Source of the DNA: Pseudoxanthomonas jiangsuensis
Lineage (GTDB): Bacteria; Pseudomonadota; Gammaproteobacteria; Xanthomonadales; Xanthomonadaceae
Direction: 5' to 3'
Assembly: GCF_010093185.1 (NCBI RefSeq)
Contig: NZ_PDWL01000005.1
Coordinates: 104,985 to 168,984 of the forward strand
DNA length: 64,000 nucleotides
Part shown: positions 1 through 10,199 of the stretch, piece by piece
Layout of the letters: every line of letters starts with the position of its first letter
Position numbering within the stretch: position 1 is the stretch's first letter
The notes under the pieces: generated by a model
The model's input: only the letters and a program-made list of their open reading frames with translations
What the model was told of the DNA's origin: nothing
Databases searched by the model: none
Program-made: the position numbers and the translations under genes

Positions 1-2521
1 TCAGCAAAAGGAAGCCGCCCAGCGCCAGCACCCCGATGCGCGCGCGCTGCAGGCCGGCCGGCGCGTGTTCCGAACCGAGCCAGGCCACGCCCAGTGCGAG
101 CGCCAGCAGCTGCGCCAGCTCGCCCGGATTGAGCCAAGGCAGCCAGGCCAGCGGGGCCGGCGGCAGCGGCCGGGTCAGCGCCGCCAGCCAAGCCGCCGCC
201 AGCACCGCGAACGCCAGCCACAGCACCGGCACACGCAGACGCGCGGCCCGTTCCTCCTCGCGCGGGAACGCCAGCCACGACCAGCGCCACAGGCCCAGCG
301 CGGCCAGTGCCAGCCACGGCAGCATCACCAGCGCCACCTGCCAGCCCTGGCCGAGGCCGGCGTCGGCGGCCAGCCAATGGCCTTCCATCGACAGCACGCA
401 AGGCCACAGCAGCCACCACACGAACTGGGCCGCGCCGGCGCCGCCGTCGTCGTCCCCGCGCAGGCAGCCGAGGCTGCGCAGCCCGAGCGCGGCGAACGCC
501 ACCCAGGCCAGCGCGCCATAGCCGCCGCCGAAGGGATGCGCATGCACCGCGTCCTGCCACAGCGCCAGCGGCGCCGCGGCGAGGAAGGCGGCGAACACGG
601 TGAACGCCAGCGCAGGCGCCGGCCTGCGGCGCTGGACCTCGGCCGCGATCCAGCCGCTGAGCGCGGCCATGGCCAGCAGCGCATCCGGCCGCACCGCGGC
701 CTCGACGAAGCGCTGCACCTCGTGCACGCACAGCCCGGCCCACCAGGCCAGGCCCCACAGGTAGAACGGCAATGCCAGCCCGTCCTGGCCGTGCGCGCGC
801 GCCGCCCAGGCGCTGGCCAGGCCGGCCAGGGCGATCAGCAGCATGCCCATCGCGGTCGGGTTGAACAGCGCGCGCGCGTCGGCCCCGACCGCATCCAGGC
901 CCGCCAGCAAAGCGACCGCGGCCAGCAACTGCAGGAGCGCACCGGTGAAGCGCGGCAGCCAGCGCCCCTGGCGCAGGCCCAGCCAGACCAGGCCGGCGCC
1001 CTCCAGCGCGAACACGCTGGCCGTGGCCCGCGCCGACAGCGCCAGCGGCACCGCCAGGGTGGCGAAGCCCACCGCCAGGATCGCGTACGACTGGCCGAGC
1101 ACGGTGTAGCCGGCGCGGCGCAGCAAGGCCCAGGCCAACCCCGCATACAGCACGCCCAGGCCCAGGGCGCAGAACGCCAGCGGCAACCGGCTGCCCCCGG
1201 CCATCACCCCCTGCAGCAGCCCGGCCTGCAGGGCGAAGGCGACCAGCGGCGTGCCGAACACCAGGCAGCCGTCGACCAGGTCGCGCCGCCCTTCCGGCCG
1301 CCGGCGCGCGAACAGGATCGGCACCGCCAGGTAGAACAGGAAGAACAGCGCCAGGAACGGCTGGGTGCTGGCGTATTTCCCGGGCAGGTAGGCGCCCACG
1401 CCCCAGACGGTGCCGATGCCGAAGGTGAAGGCGAAGCCGAGCAGGTTGAGGATCCGCCAGGCCTTGAACCAGGCGATCGCCACGATCGCCGCGTTGAGCA
1501 GCGCGTAGTACGAGAACAGCGCCACGTGGTTGCCTTGGCCGGTGGACAGCCAGATCGGCGCCAGGAAACCGGCCAGCAGCGCGAACACCGCCAGCGCCTT
1601 CGCGTCCTGCAGCACCGCCAGCAGGCCCATGCCCGCCACCAGCATCACGCTGAGCGCGAACGCCGGCCCGGCGTCGATCATCCCGTACAGCTTGAATGCG
1701 GCGAACACCACCAGCAGGAGCACGCCGATCGCCCCGCCCTGCAGGCTCAGGGCGAAGCTGCGGTTGCTGTCGCGCCGGCGCCAGGCGAAGGCCAGCGCGC
1801 CCAAAGCGGCGGCGGCCACGCCGGCCAGGCGCAGCTCCATCGGCAGCACGAACAGGCCCTGGTCGCTGGCGTACTTGAGCAAAGCGGCCACGCCGGCCAG
1901 CAACACCAGCACGCCGATCTTGACCGGCACGTTGCCGACGGTGAACCAGCGCTTGACCATGCGCAGCACCGGATTGTCCGCTGCGGGCGCCTCGCGGCGC
2001 GGCTGGCGCGGGGCCGGCGATACGGCCGAAGGCGCTTCCCCGCGCGGGACGCGGGCGGCGGCCGGCAAGGGCGGTGGGACTGCACCCGCGGGAGAAGCCG
2101 GGCCGGGCGGCGGCGCGGGAACGGGTTGGGGGCGCGGAACGGCGGGGCCGGCGGCCGGCGACATCTCCGGCGGCGTCACCGAGGTTCCCGGCGCATCCGT
2201 AGTGGGGCTGGCAGCCTTGGGCGTCGGCACCCCTGCGGCCGGCGTGGGTCCGGACCCGGCCTGATCGCGCATGCGCTCGGCCAGGGTGCGTTCGTCCGTT
2301 TCCTCGGGTGCGGCCCGTGCCGCGGGAGCGGCGGCGTGGAAGGCGGACGGCCGCGCGGATTCGTCCTGCCGCATCGCCGGCGCGCGTGCGGCCAGCGCCT
2401 GCTCCAGCGCGGCCACGCGCTGCTTCAACCCCGCCAGCGACACCAGGGCCACGATCAGCAGCACCGGCATGGCCAGCACCGCCAATCCCACCAGCACCAG
2501 CACTCCCACGAGTCCGTCCAT
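1..2521 (-). CDS. DUF2339 family multi-pass membrane protein, 3' end outside window
   Basis: Translating the reverse strand from the ATG at 2519-2521 gives an open frame that runs off the left edge, so about 840 residues are visible and the C-terminus is missing. Residues 1-30 form a hydrophobic helix (MDGLVGVLVLVGLAVLAMPV). A Pro/Ala-rich linker follows to about residue 125. Many transmembrane segments come after that, with the G-x-L-F-V-L-P and D-A-K-A-L stretches typical of DUF2339 proteins. The family is an inner-membrane protein of unknown function, usually 850-1000 residues long, so most of the gene is probably here. It lies upstream of gap on the same strand but 195 bp away and behind the gap terminator, so it probably has its own promoter. 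Family assignment is by overall architecture only. Confidence 0.82.
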   Translation of the reverse strand, partial: MDGLVGVLVLVGLAVLAMPVLLIVALVSLAGLKQRVAALEQALAARAPAMRQDESARPSAFHAAAPAARAAPEETDERTLAERMRDQAGSGPTPAAGVPTPKAASPTTDAPGTSVTPPEMSPAAGPAVPRPQPVPAPPPGPASPAGAVPPPLPAAARVPRGEAPSAVSPAPRQPRREAPAADNPVLRMVKRWFTVGNVPVKIGVLVLLAGVAALLKYASDQGLFVLPMELRLAGVAAAALGALAFAWRRRDSNRSFALSLQGGAIGVLLLVVFAAFKLYGMIDAGPAFALSVMLVAGMGLLAVLQDAKALAVFALLAGFLAPIWLSTGQGNHVALFSYYALLNAAIVAIAWFKAWRILNLLGFAFTFGIGTVWGVGAYLPGKYASTQPFLALFFLFYLAVPILFARRRPEGRRDLVDGCLVFGTPLVAFALQAGLLQGVMAGGSRLPLAFCALGLGVLYAGLAWALLRRAGYTVLGQSYAILAVGFATLAVPLALSARATASVFALEGAGLVWLGLRQGRWLPRFTGALLQLLAAVALLAGLDAVGADARALFNPTAMGMLLIALAGLASAWAARAHGQDGLALPFYLWGLAWWAGLCVHEVQRFVEAAVRPDALLAMAALSGWIAAEVQRRRPAPALAFTVFAAFLAAAPLALWQDAVHAHPFGGGYGALAWVAFAALGLRSLGCLRGDDDGGAGAAQFVWWLLWPCVLSMEGHWLAADAGLGQGWQVALVMLPWLALAALGLWRWSWLAFPREEERAARLRVPVLWLAFAVLAAAWLAALTRPLPPAPLAWLPWLNPGELAQLLALALGVAWLGSEHAPAGLQRARIGVLALGGFLLL

Positions 2522-2659
2522 CCTCACCCCGTTCCGTCAGGTCCTGCAGCGGTGGTCGCAGGCGATCCGGCGGCCGCCATGGCGCCGGCAGCGTCGGCGA
2601 TGCCGCGCGCGTTTGCAAGGCGGCAAGCGCATGCCCGGCCTTCGCGCACGGCCGGCCGT

Positions 2660-2688
2660 CAAAAAGAAGGCGCCCTCGCGGGGCGCCT
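2660..2688 (-). terminator. Rho-independent terminator of gap
   Basis: On the reverse strand a GGCGCCCC / GGGCGCC stem with a short loop is followed by TTCTTTTT, about 30 bp beyond the gap stop codon. Confidence 0.75.
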
Positions 2689-2716
2689 CCAGGGTGTCGC
2701 GCTTGGCGGCCGCGGC

Positions 2717-3847
<1,131 letters not shown>

Positions 3848-3912
3848 TCAAGGCGCCGCGCGCGGTGCCGGCGGAGACTGGCGCCATTCCCCAAGACGCA
3901 AGAGCGTTGCCC

Positions 3913-4536
3913 ATGAAACAGAAGCTCCTCCCCCTCCTGCTCGCCGCCAGCCTGGCCGGCGCCGCCGCTCCCGCCTTCGCCCAGTCCGCCGGCGACTGGA
4001 CCGTCGGCATCGGCGTGCACCAGGTCGACCCGAAGTCCGACAACGGCAAGCTCGCCGCCGGCACCCTGCCGCTGGCGATCGACGAAGACGCCAAGCCGAG
4101 CGTGACCTTCGAGTACTTCGTCCGCGACAACCTCGGCATCGAGGTGCTGGCCGCGCTGCCGTTCAAGCACGAGATCGCGGTCAAGGGCGTGGGCAAGGTT
4201 GGCGAGACCAAGCACCTGCCGCCGACGGTCAGCCTGCAGTACCACTTCAACAGCGACGGCAAGGTCTCGCCGTTGCTGGGCCTGGGCCTGAACTACACCA
4301 CTTTCTTCAGCGAAGACACCACCGGCGCGCTGGCCGGCACCAAGCTGAAGCTGGACGACTCCTGGGGCCTGGCCGCGCATGCGGGCCTGGACTTCAAGGT
4401 TGGCGAGAAGTCGGCGGTGCGCGTGGACGTGCGCTGGGCCGACATCGACACCAAGGTCAAGGTGGACGGCGCCAAGCTGGGCACCGCCAACATCGACCCG
4501 CTGGTGTACGGCGTGGCCTACGTCCTGAAGTTCTGA
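3913..4536 (+). CDS. ompW: OmpW family outer membrane protein
   Basis: A 207-residue beta-barrel protein. Residues 1-23 (ending APAFA) are a clear signal peptide and the mature protein starts near QSAGDWTVGIGVHQVDPKSD, the typical OmpW start. Alternating hydrophobic strands follow, including a LGLGLNYTTFF strand, and the protein ends VAYVLKF with the C-terminal Phe that marks outer-membrane barrels. OmpW proteins form small eight-stranded barrels with a hydrophobic channel. The open frame extends upstream, but only the ATG at 3913 gives a signal peptide. It is transcribed alone, divergently from gap. Confidence 0.92.
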   Translation: MKQKLLPLLLAASLAGAAAPAFAQSAGDWTVGIGVHQVDPKSDNGKLAAGTLPLAIDEDAKPSVTFEYFVRDNLGIEVLAALPFKHEIAVKGVGKVGETKHLPPTVSLQYHFNSDGKVSPLLGLGLNYTTFFSEDTTGALAGTKLKLDDSWGLAAHAGLDFKVGEKSAVRVDVRWADIDTKVKVDGAKLGTANIDPLVYGVAYVLKF

Positions 4537-4581
4537 TCCTGCTCCAGGGGACGGAGCGGGCCGGTCGGTTAAAGTGCCGGC

Positions 4582-5451
4582 ATGGTCCGCTCCGATTCCG
4601 TTCCCGTCCGCCGTTCCGCACGCCGCCCGGCACGTCGCCGTGCACGCCATCCCGCGCGCTGGCTGGCCGCCGTGCTTGCGCTCGCCATCGCCCTGCCGGC
4701 GCAGGCCTGGGGCCCGCTCGGCCACCGCCTGGTCGCGCGCCTGGCCGAGGACGGCCTGGATCCGCAGGCGCGCGCCGAAACCGCCCGCCTCCTGCGTGGC
4801 GAAGCCGAACCGACCCTGGCCGGGATCGCCAGCTGGGCCGACGACCTGCGTGCCGAAGACCCCGACCTGGGACGCCGCAGCGCGCCCTGGCACTACGTCA
4901 ACATCGGCGAGTCCGGCTGCCGTTACCAGGCCACGCGCGACTGCCCCGGCGGCGACTGCATCGTCGCCGCGCTCGACGCCCAGGTCCGGATCCTGGCCGA
5001 CCGCGGCCGCAGCGATGCCGAACGCGCCCAGGCGCTGAAGTTCGTGGTCCACCTGGTCGGCGACGCCCACCAGCCGCTGCACGCCGGCTACGGCAAGGAC
5101 CGCGGCGGCAACCGCTACCAGGTCAACCACGCCGGCAAGGGCAGCAACCTGCACTCGCTGTGGGACAGCGGCCTGCTCAACAGCGCCCGCCTGGGCGAGG
5201 ACGCCTGGCTGGCGCGGCTGCGCGCGCTGCCGGCGCCGGATGCCGCCGTGCTGTCGCCGCGGGCGACGGACGCCGCGCTCCCCTGGGTCGAACAGTCTTG
5301 CCGGCTGGCGCTGGCCCCGGGCGTCTATCCGCCGGGCCACGTGATCGACGCCGCCTACGTGCAGGCGCACCTGCCGACCGGGGAGCGGCAGCTGCGCCTG
5401 GCCGGCGCGCGCCTGGCCGCGCTGCTCAATGCCGTCCTTGCCGCGCACTGA
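4582..5451 (+). CDS. S1/P1 family zinc-dependent nuclease
   Basis: A 289-residue secreted nuclease. An Arg-rich N-terminus and a hydrophobic stretch end in PAQA, and cleavage there exposes [14 protein letters not shown]. In S1/P1 nucleases the mature N-terminal Trp is itself a zinc ligand. Other ligand motifs are present in order: [15 protein letters not shown], the [16 protein letters not shown] block near residue 155, and [10 protein letters not shown]. The family cleaves single-stranded DNA, RNA and 3'-nucleotides. The gene follows ompW by 45 bp on the same strand. The Arg-rich start is odd but fits a long n-region of the signal peptide. Confidence 0.93.
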   Translation: MVRSDSVPVRRSARRPARRRARHPARWLAAVLALAIALPAQAWGPLGHRLVARLAEDGLDPQARAETARLLRGEAEPTLAGIASWADDLRAEDPDLGRRSAPWHYVNIGESGCRYQATRDCPGGDCIVAALDAQVRILADRGRSDAERAQALKFVVHLVGDAHQPLHAGYGKDRGGNRYQVNHAGKGSNLHSLWDSGLLNSARLGEDAWLARLRALPAPDAAVLSPRATDAALPWVEQSCRLALAPGVYPPGHVIDAAYVQAHLPTGERQLRLAGARLAALLNAVLAAH

Positions 5452-5485
5452 AAGTCCGCCCTTGTCTTCGGAGGAGAACGCCGAC

Positions 5486-6271
5486 GTGTCCGCTCATGCA
5501 TATTCGCTGCTGCGCCTTGCCGCCACCGCAGCATTCGCGCTGGCGGCCCTGCTGTCGCCGGCCGCGCACGCGGCCGAACCGCTGACCGTGTTCGCCGCCG
5601 CCAGCCTCAAGGAATCGCTGGACGAGGCCTCCGCGGCCTACGAGCAGGCCACCGGGGTTCCGGTGCGGGTGTCCTACGCCGCCAGCTCGGCGCTGGCCCG
5701 CCAGATCGAACAGGGCGCGCCGGCGCAGGTGTTGGTGTCCGCCGACCTGGACTGGCTGGACTACCTGCAGGAGCGCGGCAGGGTCGATGCCGGCAGCCGC
5801 CACAACCTGCTCGGCAACCGCCTGGTGCTGGTCGCGCCGCAGGACGGCGTCGCCCGGGTCGACCTGGCCAAGCCCGGCAGCATTGCCGCCGCGTTGGGAG
5901 ACGGCCGCCTGGCGGTGGGCCAGGTCGCCAGCGTGCCGGCGGGCAAGTACGCCCGCGCCGCGATGGAGAAGCTGGGCCAGTGGCCGGAAGTGAGCGCGCG
6001 CCTGGCCGAATCGGACAGCGTGCGCGCGGCGCTGATGCTGGTCGCGCGCGGCGAGGCCCCGCTGGGCATCGTCTACGCCTCCGACGCCAGGGCCGAGCCG
6101 AAGGTGAAGGTGGTGGCCACCTTCCCGGCCGACAGCCACCCGCCGATCGTCTACCCGGCCGCGGCGCTGGCGCCGGCGTCCGCGCCGGCGCGCGAGTTCG
6201 TGCGCTGGCTGTCCTCGCCGCCGGCGCGCGCGATCTTCCAGCGCCGCGGCTTCGATCCGCTGGACGACTGA
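5486..6271 (+). CDS. modA: Molybdate ABC transporter substrate-binding protein
   Basis: A 261-residue periplasmic molybdate-binding protein. I place the start at the GTG at 5486 because GGAGGAG lies ten bases upstream and the following residues form a signal peptide ([19 protein letters not shown]). The mature protein opens [19 protein letters not shown], the ModA signature with the oxyanion-binding Ser. Further family motifs are [19 protein letters not shown] and [13 protein letters not shown]. It is the first gene of modABC. A longer frame opens at 5429 but would overlap the nuclease gene. Confidence 0.95.
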   Translation: MSAHAYSLLRLAATAAFALAALLSPAAHAAEPLTVFAAASLKESLDEASAAYEQATGVPVRVSYAASSALARQIEQGAPAQVLVSADLDWLDYLQERGRVDAGSRHNLLGNRLVLVAPQDGVARVDLAKPGSIAAALGDGRLAVGQVASVPAGKYARAAMEKLGQWPEVSARLAESDSVRAALMLVARGEAPLGIVYASDARAEPKVKVVATFPADSHPPIVYPAAALAPASAPAREFVRWLSSPPARAIFQRRGFDPLDD

Positions 6272-6283
6272 GGGGCCGCATCC

Positions 6284-6979
6284 TTGCCCGCGGCCTGGTT
6301 CACCCCGGAAGAAGCCACCGCCATCGCCCTGAGCGTGAAGGTGGCCGCGGTGGCCGCGCTCGCCAGCCTGCCGCCCGGGGTGGCGGTGGCCTGGCTGCTG
6401 GCGCGCGGCCGCTTTCCCGGCAAGTCGCTGCTGGACGCGCTGGTGCACCTGCCGCTGGTGCTGCCGCCGGTGGTGATGGGCTATGCGCTGCTGGTGCTGT
6501 TCGGCCGCCGCGGCCCCCTGGGGCAATGGCTGCACGAGGCGTTCGGCATCACCCTGGCATTCCGCTGGACCGGCGCGGCGCTGGCCTGCGCGGTGATGGG
6601 CTTCCCGCTGATGGTGCGCGCGATCCGGCTGTCGATCGAGAACGTGGACCGCAGGCTCGAGCAGGCCGCGGCCACCCTCGGCGCCGCGCCGTGGCGGGTG
6701 TTCCTGACCGTGACCCTGCCGCTGGCCTGGCCCGGGCTGGTGGCCGGCGCGGCCCTGGCCTTCGCCAAGGCCCTGGGCGAGTTCGGCGCCACCATCACCT
6801 TCGTTTCGGCCATCCCCGGCGAGACCCAGACCCTGTCGGCGGCGATCTACGGCCTGCTCCAGGTGCCCGGCGCCGAGGCCGGGATCTGGCGGCTGGCGGC
6901 GGTAGCGCTGGCGATCTCGCTGGCCGCCCTGCTGGCCTCCGAATGGCTGGTGCGGCGCCAGCGCGGCGACGAGGAGTGA
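6284..6979 (+). CDS. modB: Molybdate ABC transporter permease
   Basis: A 231-residue inner-membrane permease beginning at a TTG codon 12 bp after modA. It carries about five transmembrane helices (for example VKVAAVAALASLPPGVAVAWLLA and LVLPPVVMGYALLVLFG). The cytoplasmic EAA loop EQAAATLGAAPWRVFLTVT near residue 125 couples to the ATPase. Length matches ModB. It should form the channel with ModC. TTG is chosen because the frame has no ATG before the first helix. Confidence 0.94.
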   Translation: MPAAWFTPEEATAIALSVKVAAVAALASLPPGVAVAWLLARGRFPGKSLLDALVHLPLVLPPVVMGYALLVLFGRRGPLGQWLHEAFGITLAFRWTGAALACAVMGFPLMVRAIRLSIENVDRRLEQAAATLGAAPWRVFLTVTLPLAWPGLVAGAALAFAKALGEFGATITFVSAIPGETQTLSAAIYGLLQVPGAEAGIWRLAAVALAISLAALLASEWLVRRQRGDEE

Positions 6980-6986
6980 ACGGCCG

Positions 6987-7601
6987 GTGCTGAACCTGGA
7001 CCTGCACCTGCAGCGCGGCCGTTTCCGGCGCCACGTACGGATCGAGGAACAGGCACGCGTGGTCGCCCTGACCGGGCCCTCGGGCGCCGGCAAGACCACC
7101 GTGCTCAACGCCATCGCCGGGCTGGTGCGCCCGCGCGGCGGCCGGATCGAGATCGACGGCCGGGTGCTGTACGACCAGGCGCGCGGCATCGACCTGCCCA
7201 CCCACCGCCGCCGGATCGGCTACGTGTTCCAGGACGCGCGCCTGTTCCCGCACCTGGACGTGCGCCGCAACCTGGGCTACGGCCGCCATGGCGCCGGCGC
7301 GGCGGCCTTCGGCTTCGACGCGGTGGTCGAGCTGCTGGGCATCGGCCACCTGCTCCAGCGACGCACCTCCAACCTCTCCGGCGGCGAGGCCCAAAGGGTG
7401 GCGATCGGCCGTGCCCTGCTGTCGCAGCCGGCCCTGCTGCTGTTCGACGAGCCGCTGTCGGCTTTGGACCAGGCCCGCCGGGAGGAACTGATCCCATGGC
7501 TGCAGAAGGTCCGCGACGAGGTGCGCCTGCCGATGCTCTACGTCAGCCACCATCCGGACGAGGTGCGGCGCCTGGCCGACGCCATCCACGTGCTGGACTG
7601 A
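6987..7601 (+). CDS. modC: Molybdate ABC transporter ATPase lacking the TOBE domain
   Basis: A 204-residue ATP-binding protein starting at GTG 6987, seven bases after modB. The ATPase domain is complete: Walker A GPSGAGKTT, the FQDARLFPHLDV Q-loop region, signature LSGGEAQRVAIGRAL, Walker B LLLFDEPLSALD and H-loop YVSHHPDE. It then stops at IHVLD. Ordinary ModC is about 350 residues, with a C-terminal TOBE/molybdopterin-binding regulatory domain. That domain is absent, and the 92 bp before the next gene leave no room for it. The transporter is probably still able to hydrolyse ATP but may have lost molybdate trans-inhibition. Confidence 0.9.
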   Translation: MLNLDLHLQRGRFRRHVRIEEQARVVALTGPSGAGKTTVLNAIAGLVRPRGGRIEIDGRVLYDQARGIDLPTHRRRIGYVFQDARLFPHLDVRRNLGYGRHGAGAAAFGFDAVVELLGIGHLLQRRTSNLSGGEAQRVAIGRALLSQPALLLFDEPLSALDQARREELIPWLQKVRDEVRLPMLYVSHHPDEVRRLADAIHVLD

Positions 7602-7693
7602 TCCGGGCGCGCCCGTGCCCGCCGATGTCCGGCCGTCGACGCGGCGTTGCGCCGCGTCCGCGCACGCTGCGCCATTCCGCCAGGAGGTGCACC

Positions 7694-8251
7694 ATGGCCA
7701 TGCCGCGCAAGCGCGCGTTCCCCGTCGACCGGATCCGCCATTTCCTCGAACCGGGGCCGGTGGTCCTGATCGCCACCGCGTGGAAGGGCCAGCGCGCGGT
7801 GATGACCTGCGGCTGGCACATGATGCTCGGCTACGACCTGGTCGGCACCTACATCTGGGAAGCCAACCACAGCCACGCCCTGGCGCGGAAAAGCCGGCAG
7901 TGCACGATCAACCTGCCGACCGAGCCTTTGCTGGACAGCGTGGTCGGGATCGGCAACTGCAGCAGCGCGCAGGTGGACAAGTTCGAGCGCTTCGGCCTGA
8001 CCGCGGTGCCGGCACGCGAAGTGGACGCGCCGCTGGTCGGGGAATGCCACGCCGGCTTCGAATGCCGCCTGCACGAGACCCGGATCACCGCCGACTATCC
8101 CCTGTTCGTCTGGCGGGTGGTGCGGGCGCATGCGGCGGCTTCGCCCCGTTATCCGCGTACGCTGCACTACCGCGGCCAGGGCCGCTTCATGGTCGCCGGC
8201 AGGGAGGTGTCGCGGCGGCAGCTGTTCCGCCCGGACATGCTGGAGGAGTGA
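7694..8251 (+). CDS. Flavin reductase-like (FMN-binding split barrel) protein
   Basis: A 185-residue cytoplasmic protein of the flavin reductase-like family, which binds FMN in a split beta-barrel. The N-terminal half shows the family pattern: PGPVVLIATAWKGQRAVMTC, HMMLGYDLVGTYIW, then KSRQCTINLPTEPLLDSV and GNCSSAQVDKFERFGLT. The C-terminal half carries a GECHAGFECRL strand. The start is fixed by AGGAGGT five bases before the ATG at 7694. Family members reduce flavins or act as small oxidoreductases, and the substrate cannot be told from sequence. It may be cotranscribed with modABC, which lies 92 bp upstream, but a functional link is not shown. Confidence 0.82.
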   Translation: MAMPRKRAFPVDRIRHFLEPGPVVLIATAWKGQRAVMTCGWHMMLGYDLVGTYIWEANHSHALARKSRQCTINLPTEPLLDSVVGIGNCSSAQVDKFERFGLTAVPAREVDAPLVGECHAGFECRLHETRITADYPLFVWRVVRAHAAASPRYPRTLHYRGQGRFMVAGREVSRRQLFRPDMLEE

Positions 8252-8311
8252 TCATGGCGTCCGCCGGCTCGCCCGGTGGGCGTAGGTCGCCATCGCTGGC
8301 ATGATCGCGTC

Positions 8312-9607
8312 ATGGACCCCGTGATGGCAGGCACATCGAAACCGGCTACCGGCAATGGCCAGCGCAGGCATCCACGCCTGCCATGGCTGCTGGTCCTGGC
8401 AGCCACCGGCACCCTCCCGCACGTAGCTGCAGCGACCGGCGATCAAGGCCTGGAAACACCAGGGACGCCTTACACCTCCATCCACGAGAACGACGGCGCC
8501 GGCTGCGCCGACACGCCTCCCTTCGCTGAGGCGCAGGCGAACCTGCCGGATCCGTTCGCCGTACCCGACGGCACCCGGATCGCCACCCGCGGGCAGTGGC
8601 GCTGCCAGCGCCAGCAGACGCTGCGGGCGCTGGAGCGGCAGGTGTACGGCTGGAAGGGGCCGGCGCCGGACAGCGTGACCGGCAGCGTCCACCCCGACCG
8701 CATCGACGTGACCGTGACCTACGGCGGCAGGCAGGAAACCTTCAGCGCCAGGCTGCACCTGCCCGACGGCCCCGGGCCCTACCCGGCGGTCGTGGTGGTG
8801 GGCGGGATCGGCGGCATCGATCCGCGGCTGCTGGCGGGCGAGGGCGTGGCGTGGATCGACTACCTGCCGACCCAGGTCGGCGCCGAGACCGGCAGCGGGC
8901 GCGCCAGGCAAGGTGCGTTCTTCGACCTTTACGGCGAGCAGGTGCGATCCACCGGCACGCTGATGGCGTGGGCCTGGGGCGTCAGCCGCCTGCTCGACGT
9001 CATCGCCCAGTCCGACCAGCGCCTGCTGCGCGCCGATGCGGTGGCGGTGGCCGGCTGCTCGCGGTTCGGCAAGGGCGCGCTCGCGGCCGGCGCGTTCGAC
9101 CAGCGGATCGCGCTGACCATCCCGATCGAATCCGGATCCGGCGGCGTGCCGGTCTGGCGCGGGCTGGCCGGCACCGGCGCCCAGCCTGCGCGGAGCGCCT
9201 ACGGCGAGCAGCCCTGGCTGGGCGATGCGTTCGGCGACTTCGCCGACGCGGTCGACACCCTGGCGACCGACCAACACCAGGTCCTGGGCCTGGTCGCCCC
9301 ACGCGGCCTGCTCGTCCTGGACAACCCGCACATCGACTGGCTCGGCGCGCGCGCCGGCCATCTCGGCGCGCTGGCGGGCGCCGAGATCTACCGGGCGCTC
9401 GGCGTCGCCGGCAACCTCGGCTACCACGCCGCGGTCGCCGATCCAGCGCACTGCGCATGGCGTGCCGAATGGAACGCGCCGGCGCTCGACGCCATCCGCC
9501 GGCACTTGCGCCAGGCCGACGCCGACGACCTGCCGATCATCGCCGCCGACCCGGCCCCGGTCCGGCTGGAGGATCACAGGGACTGGGATACGCCGGTCCT
9601 GCGGTGA
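8312..9607 (+). CDS. CE15-type glucuronoyl esterase-like alpha/beta hydrolase, secreted
   Basis: About 431 residues from the ATG at 8312. The N-terminus contains LPWLLVLAATGTLPHVAAA, a probable signal peptide. AVAVAGCSRFGKGAL holds the nucleophile in the G-C-S-R-x-G-K motif that defines carbohydrate esterase family 15. PIESGSGG, which follows it, matches the conserved acidic position, and NLGYHAAVADPAHCAW near the C-terminus supplies the candidate catalytic His. CE15 enzymes cleave ester bonds between 4-O-methyl-glucuronic acid and lignin alcohols, and bacterial members are diverse. An in-frame GTG at 8276 is a possible alternative start. Its neighbours give no carbohydrate-utilisation context. 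Confidence 0.85.
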   Translation: MDPVMAGTSKPATGNGQRRHPRLPWLLVLAATGTLPHVAAATGDQGLETPGTPYTSIHENDGAGCADTPPFAEAQANLPDPFAVPDGTRIATRGQWRCQRQQTLRALERQVYGWKGPAPDSVTGSVHPDRIDVTVTYGGRQETFSARLHLPDGPGPYPAVVVVGGIGGIDPRLLAGEGVAWIDYLPTQVGAETGSGRARQGAFFDLYGEQVRSTGTLMAWAWGVSRLLDVIAQSDQRLLRADAVAVAGCSRFGKGALAAGAFDQRIALTIPIESGSGGVPVWRGLAGTGAQPARSAYGEQPWLGDAFGDFADAVDTLATDQHQVLGLVAPRGLLVLDNPHIDWLGARAGHLGALAGAEIYRALGVAGNLGYHAAVADPAHCAWRAEWNAPALDAIRRHLRQADADDLPIIAADPAPVRLEDHRDWDTPVLR

Positions 9608-9637
9608 CGCCCCGAAGGCGGAGCGCGTGTGCCGCGG

Positions 9638-10195
9638 TCAATGCCGCAGCCGCGCCGCCCCCACCTGCGCCCGCCCGTTCCGCACCTCGAAGGTAAAGGC
9701 ATAGGCCAGCGTCACCGCGACCGGCCGGGCCTCGGCCACCGCGCCGGCACAGCCGTCGCCGTTCCAGTCGCGGTCGCGGGTGGCCGCGTCCGGGTAGATG
9801 CAGAACATCGCCGGCACGAAACGCCAGGACGACACCGCCTCCAGCATCGCCGCGGCCAGCCGCGGCTGCGCCTCCGGGTCGCTGCAGCCGGGATCGCGCA
9901 AAGGCTTCACCGCCTCGACGCCGCCGTCGGCATCCACCACCAGCGAAGCGCACACCGTGGTCGGCGGCAGGGCCCTGGGCAGGCCGTCCTGCGGGAACGC
10001 CGGCGTCGTCTGGGCCAATGCGCGCGGAAACACGAAGGCTTGGTGGGCCGCCATCTCGTAGCGCGCCTGGCCCTCGGGCAGGATCAGCCGCTGCTCCACT
10101 TCGGCGGTGCGGGTGGCGCAGGCCGACAGCGCCAGGGCCGCGCAGGCCGCCATCGCCATCGAACCGCGCACGGCCGCATCCGTTCCCCGCCCCAT
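9638..10195 (-). CDS. Putative lipoprotein with TonB-C-like domain
   Basis: A 185-residue protein with a hydrophobic start and lipobox ALALSAC near residue 26, so it is probably lipid-anchored. The rest resembles a TonB C-terminal energy-transducer fold: VCASLVVDADGGVEAVKPLRDPGC, then AAAMLEAVSSWRFVPA, the pattern seen in TonB-C domains. It starts four bases after the stop of the M56 metallopeptidase-TonB gene and ends the blaI operon. It is likely a partner or a duplicated relative of that gene's TonB module. Function is unknown. The domain match is by pattern, not search. Confidence 0.65.
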   Translation of the reverse strand: MGRGTDAAVRGSMAMAACAALALSACATRTAEVEQRLILPEGQARYEMAAHQAFVFPRALAQTTPAFPQDGLPRALPPTTVCASLVVDADGGVEAVKPLRDPGCSDPEAQPRLAAAMLEAVSSWRFVPAMFCIYPDAATRDRDWNGDGCAGAVAEARPVAVTLAYAFTFEVRNGRAQVGAARLRH

Positions 10196-10199
10196 CCGC

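Noticed and set aside
7602..7693. A frameshifted remnant of the ModC TOBE domain downstream of modC
   Set aside because: Only 92 bp separate modC from the next gene, too little to encode the domain, and no TOBE-like residues appear in any frame.
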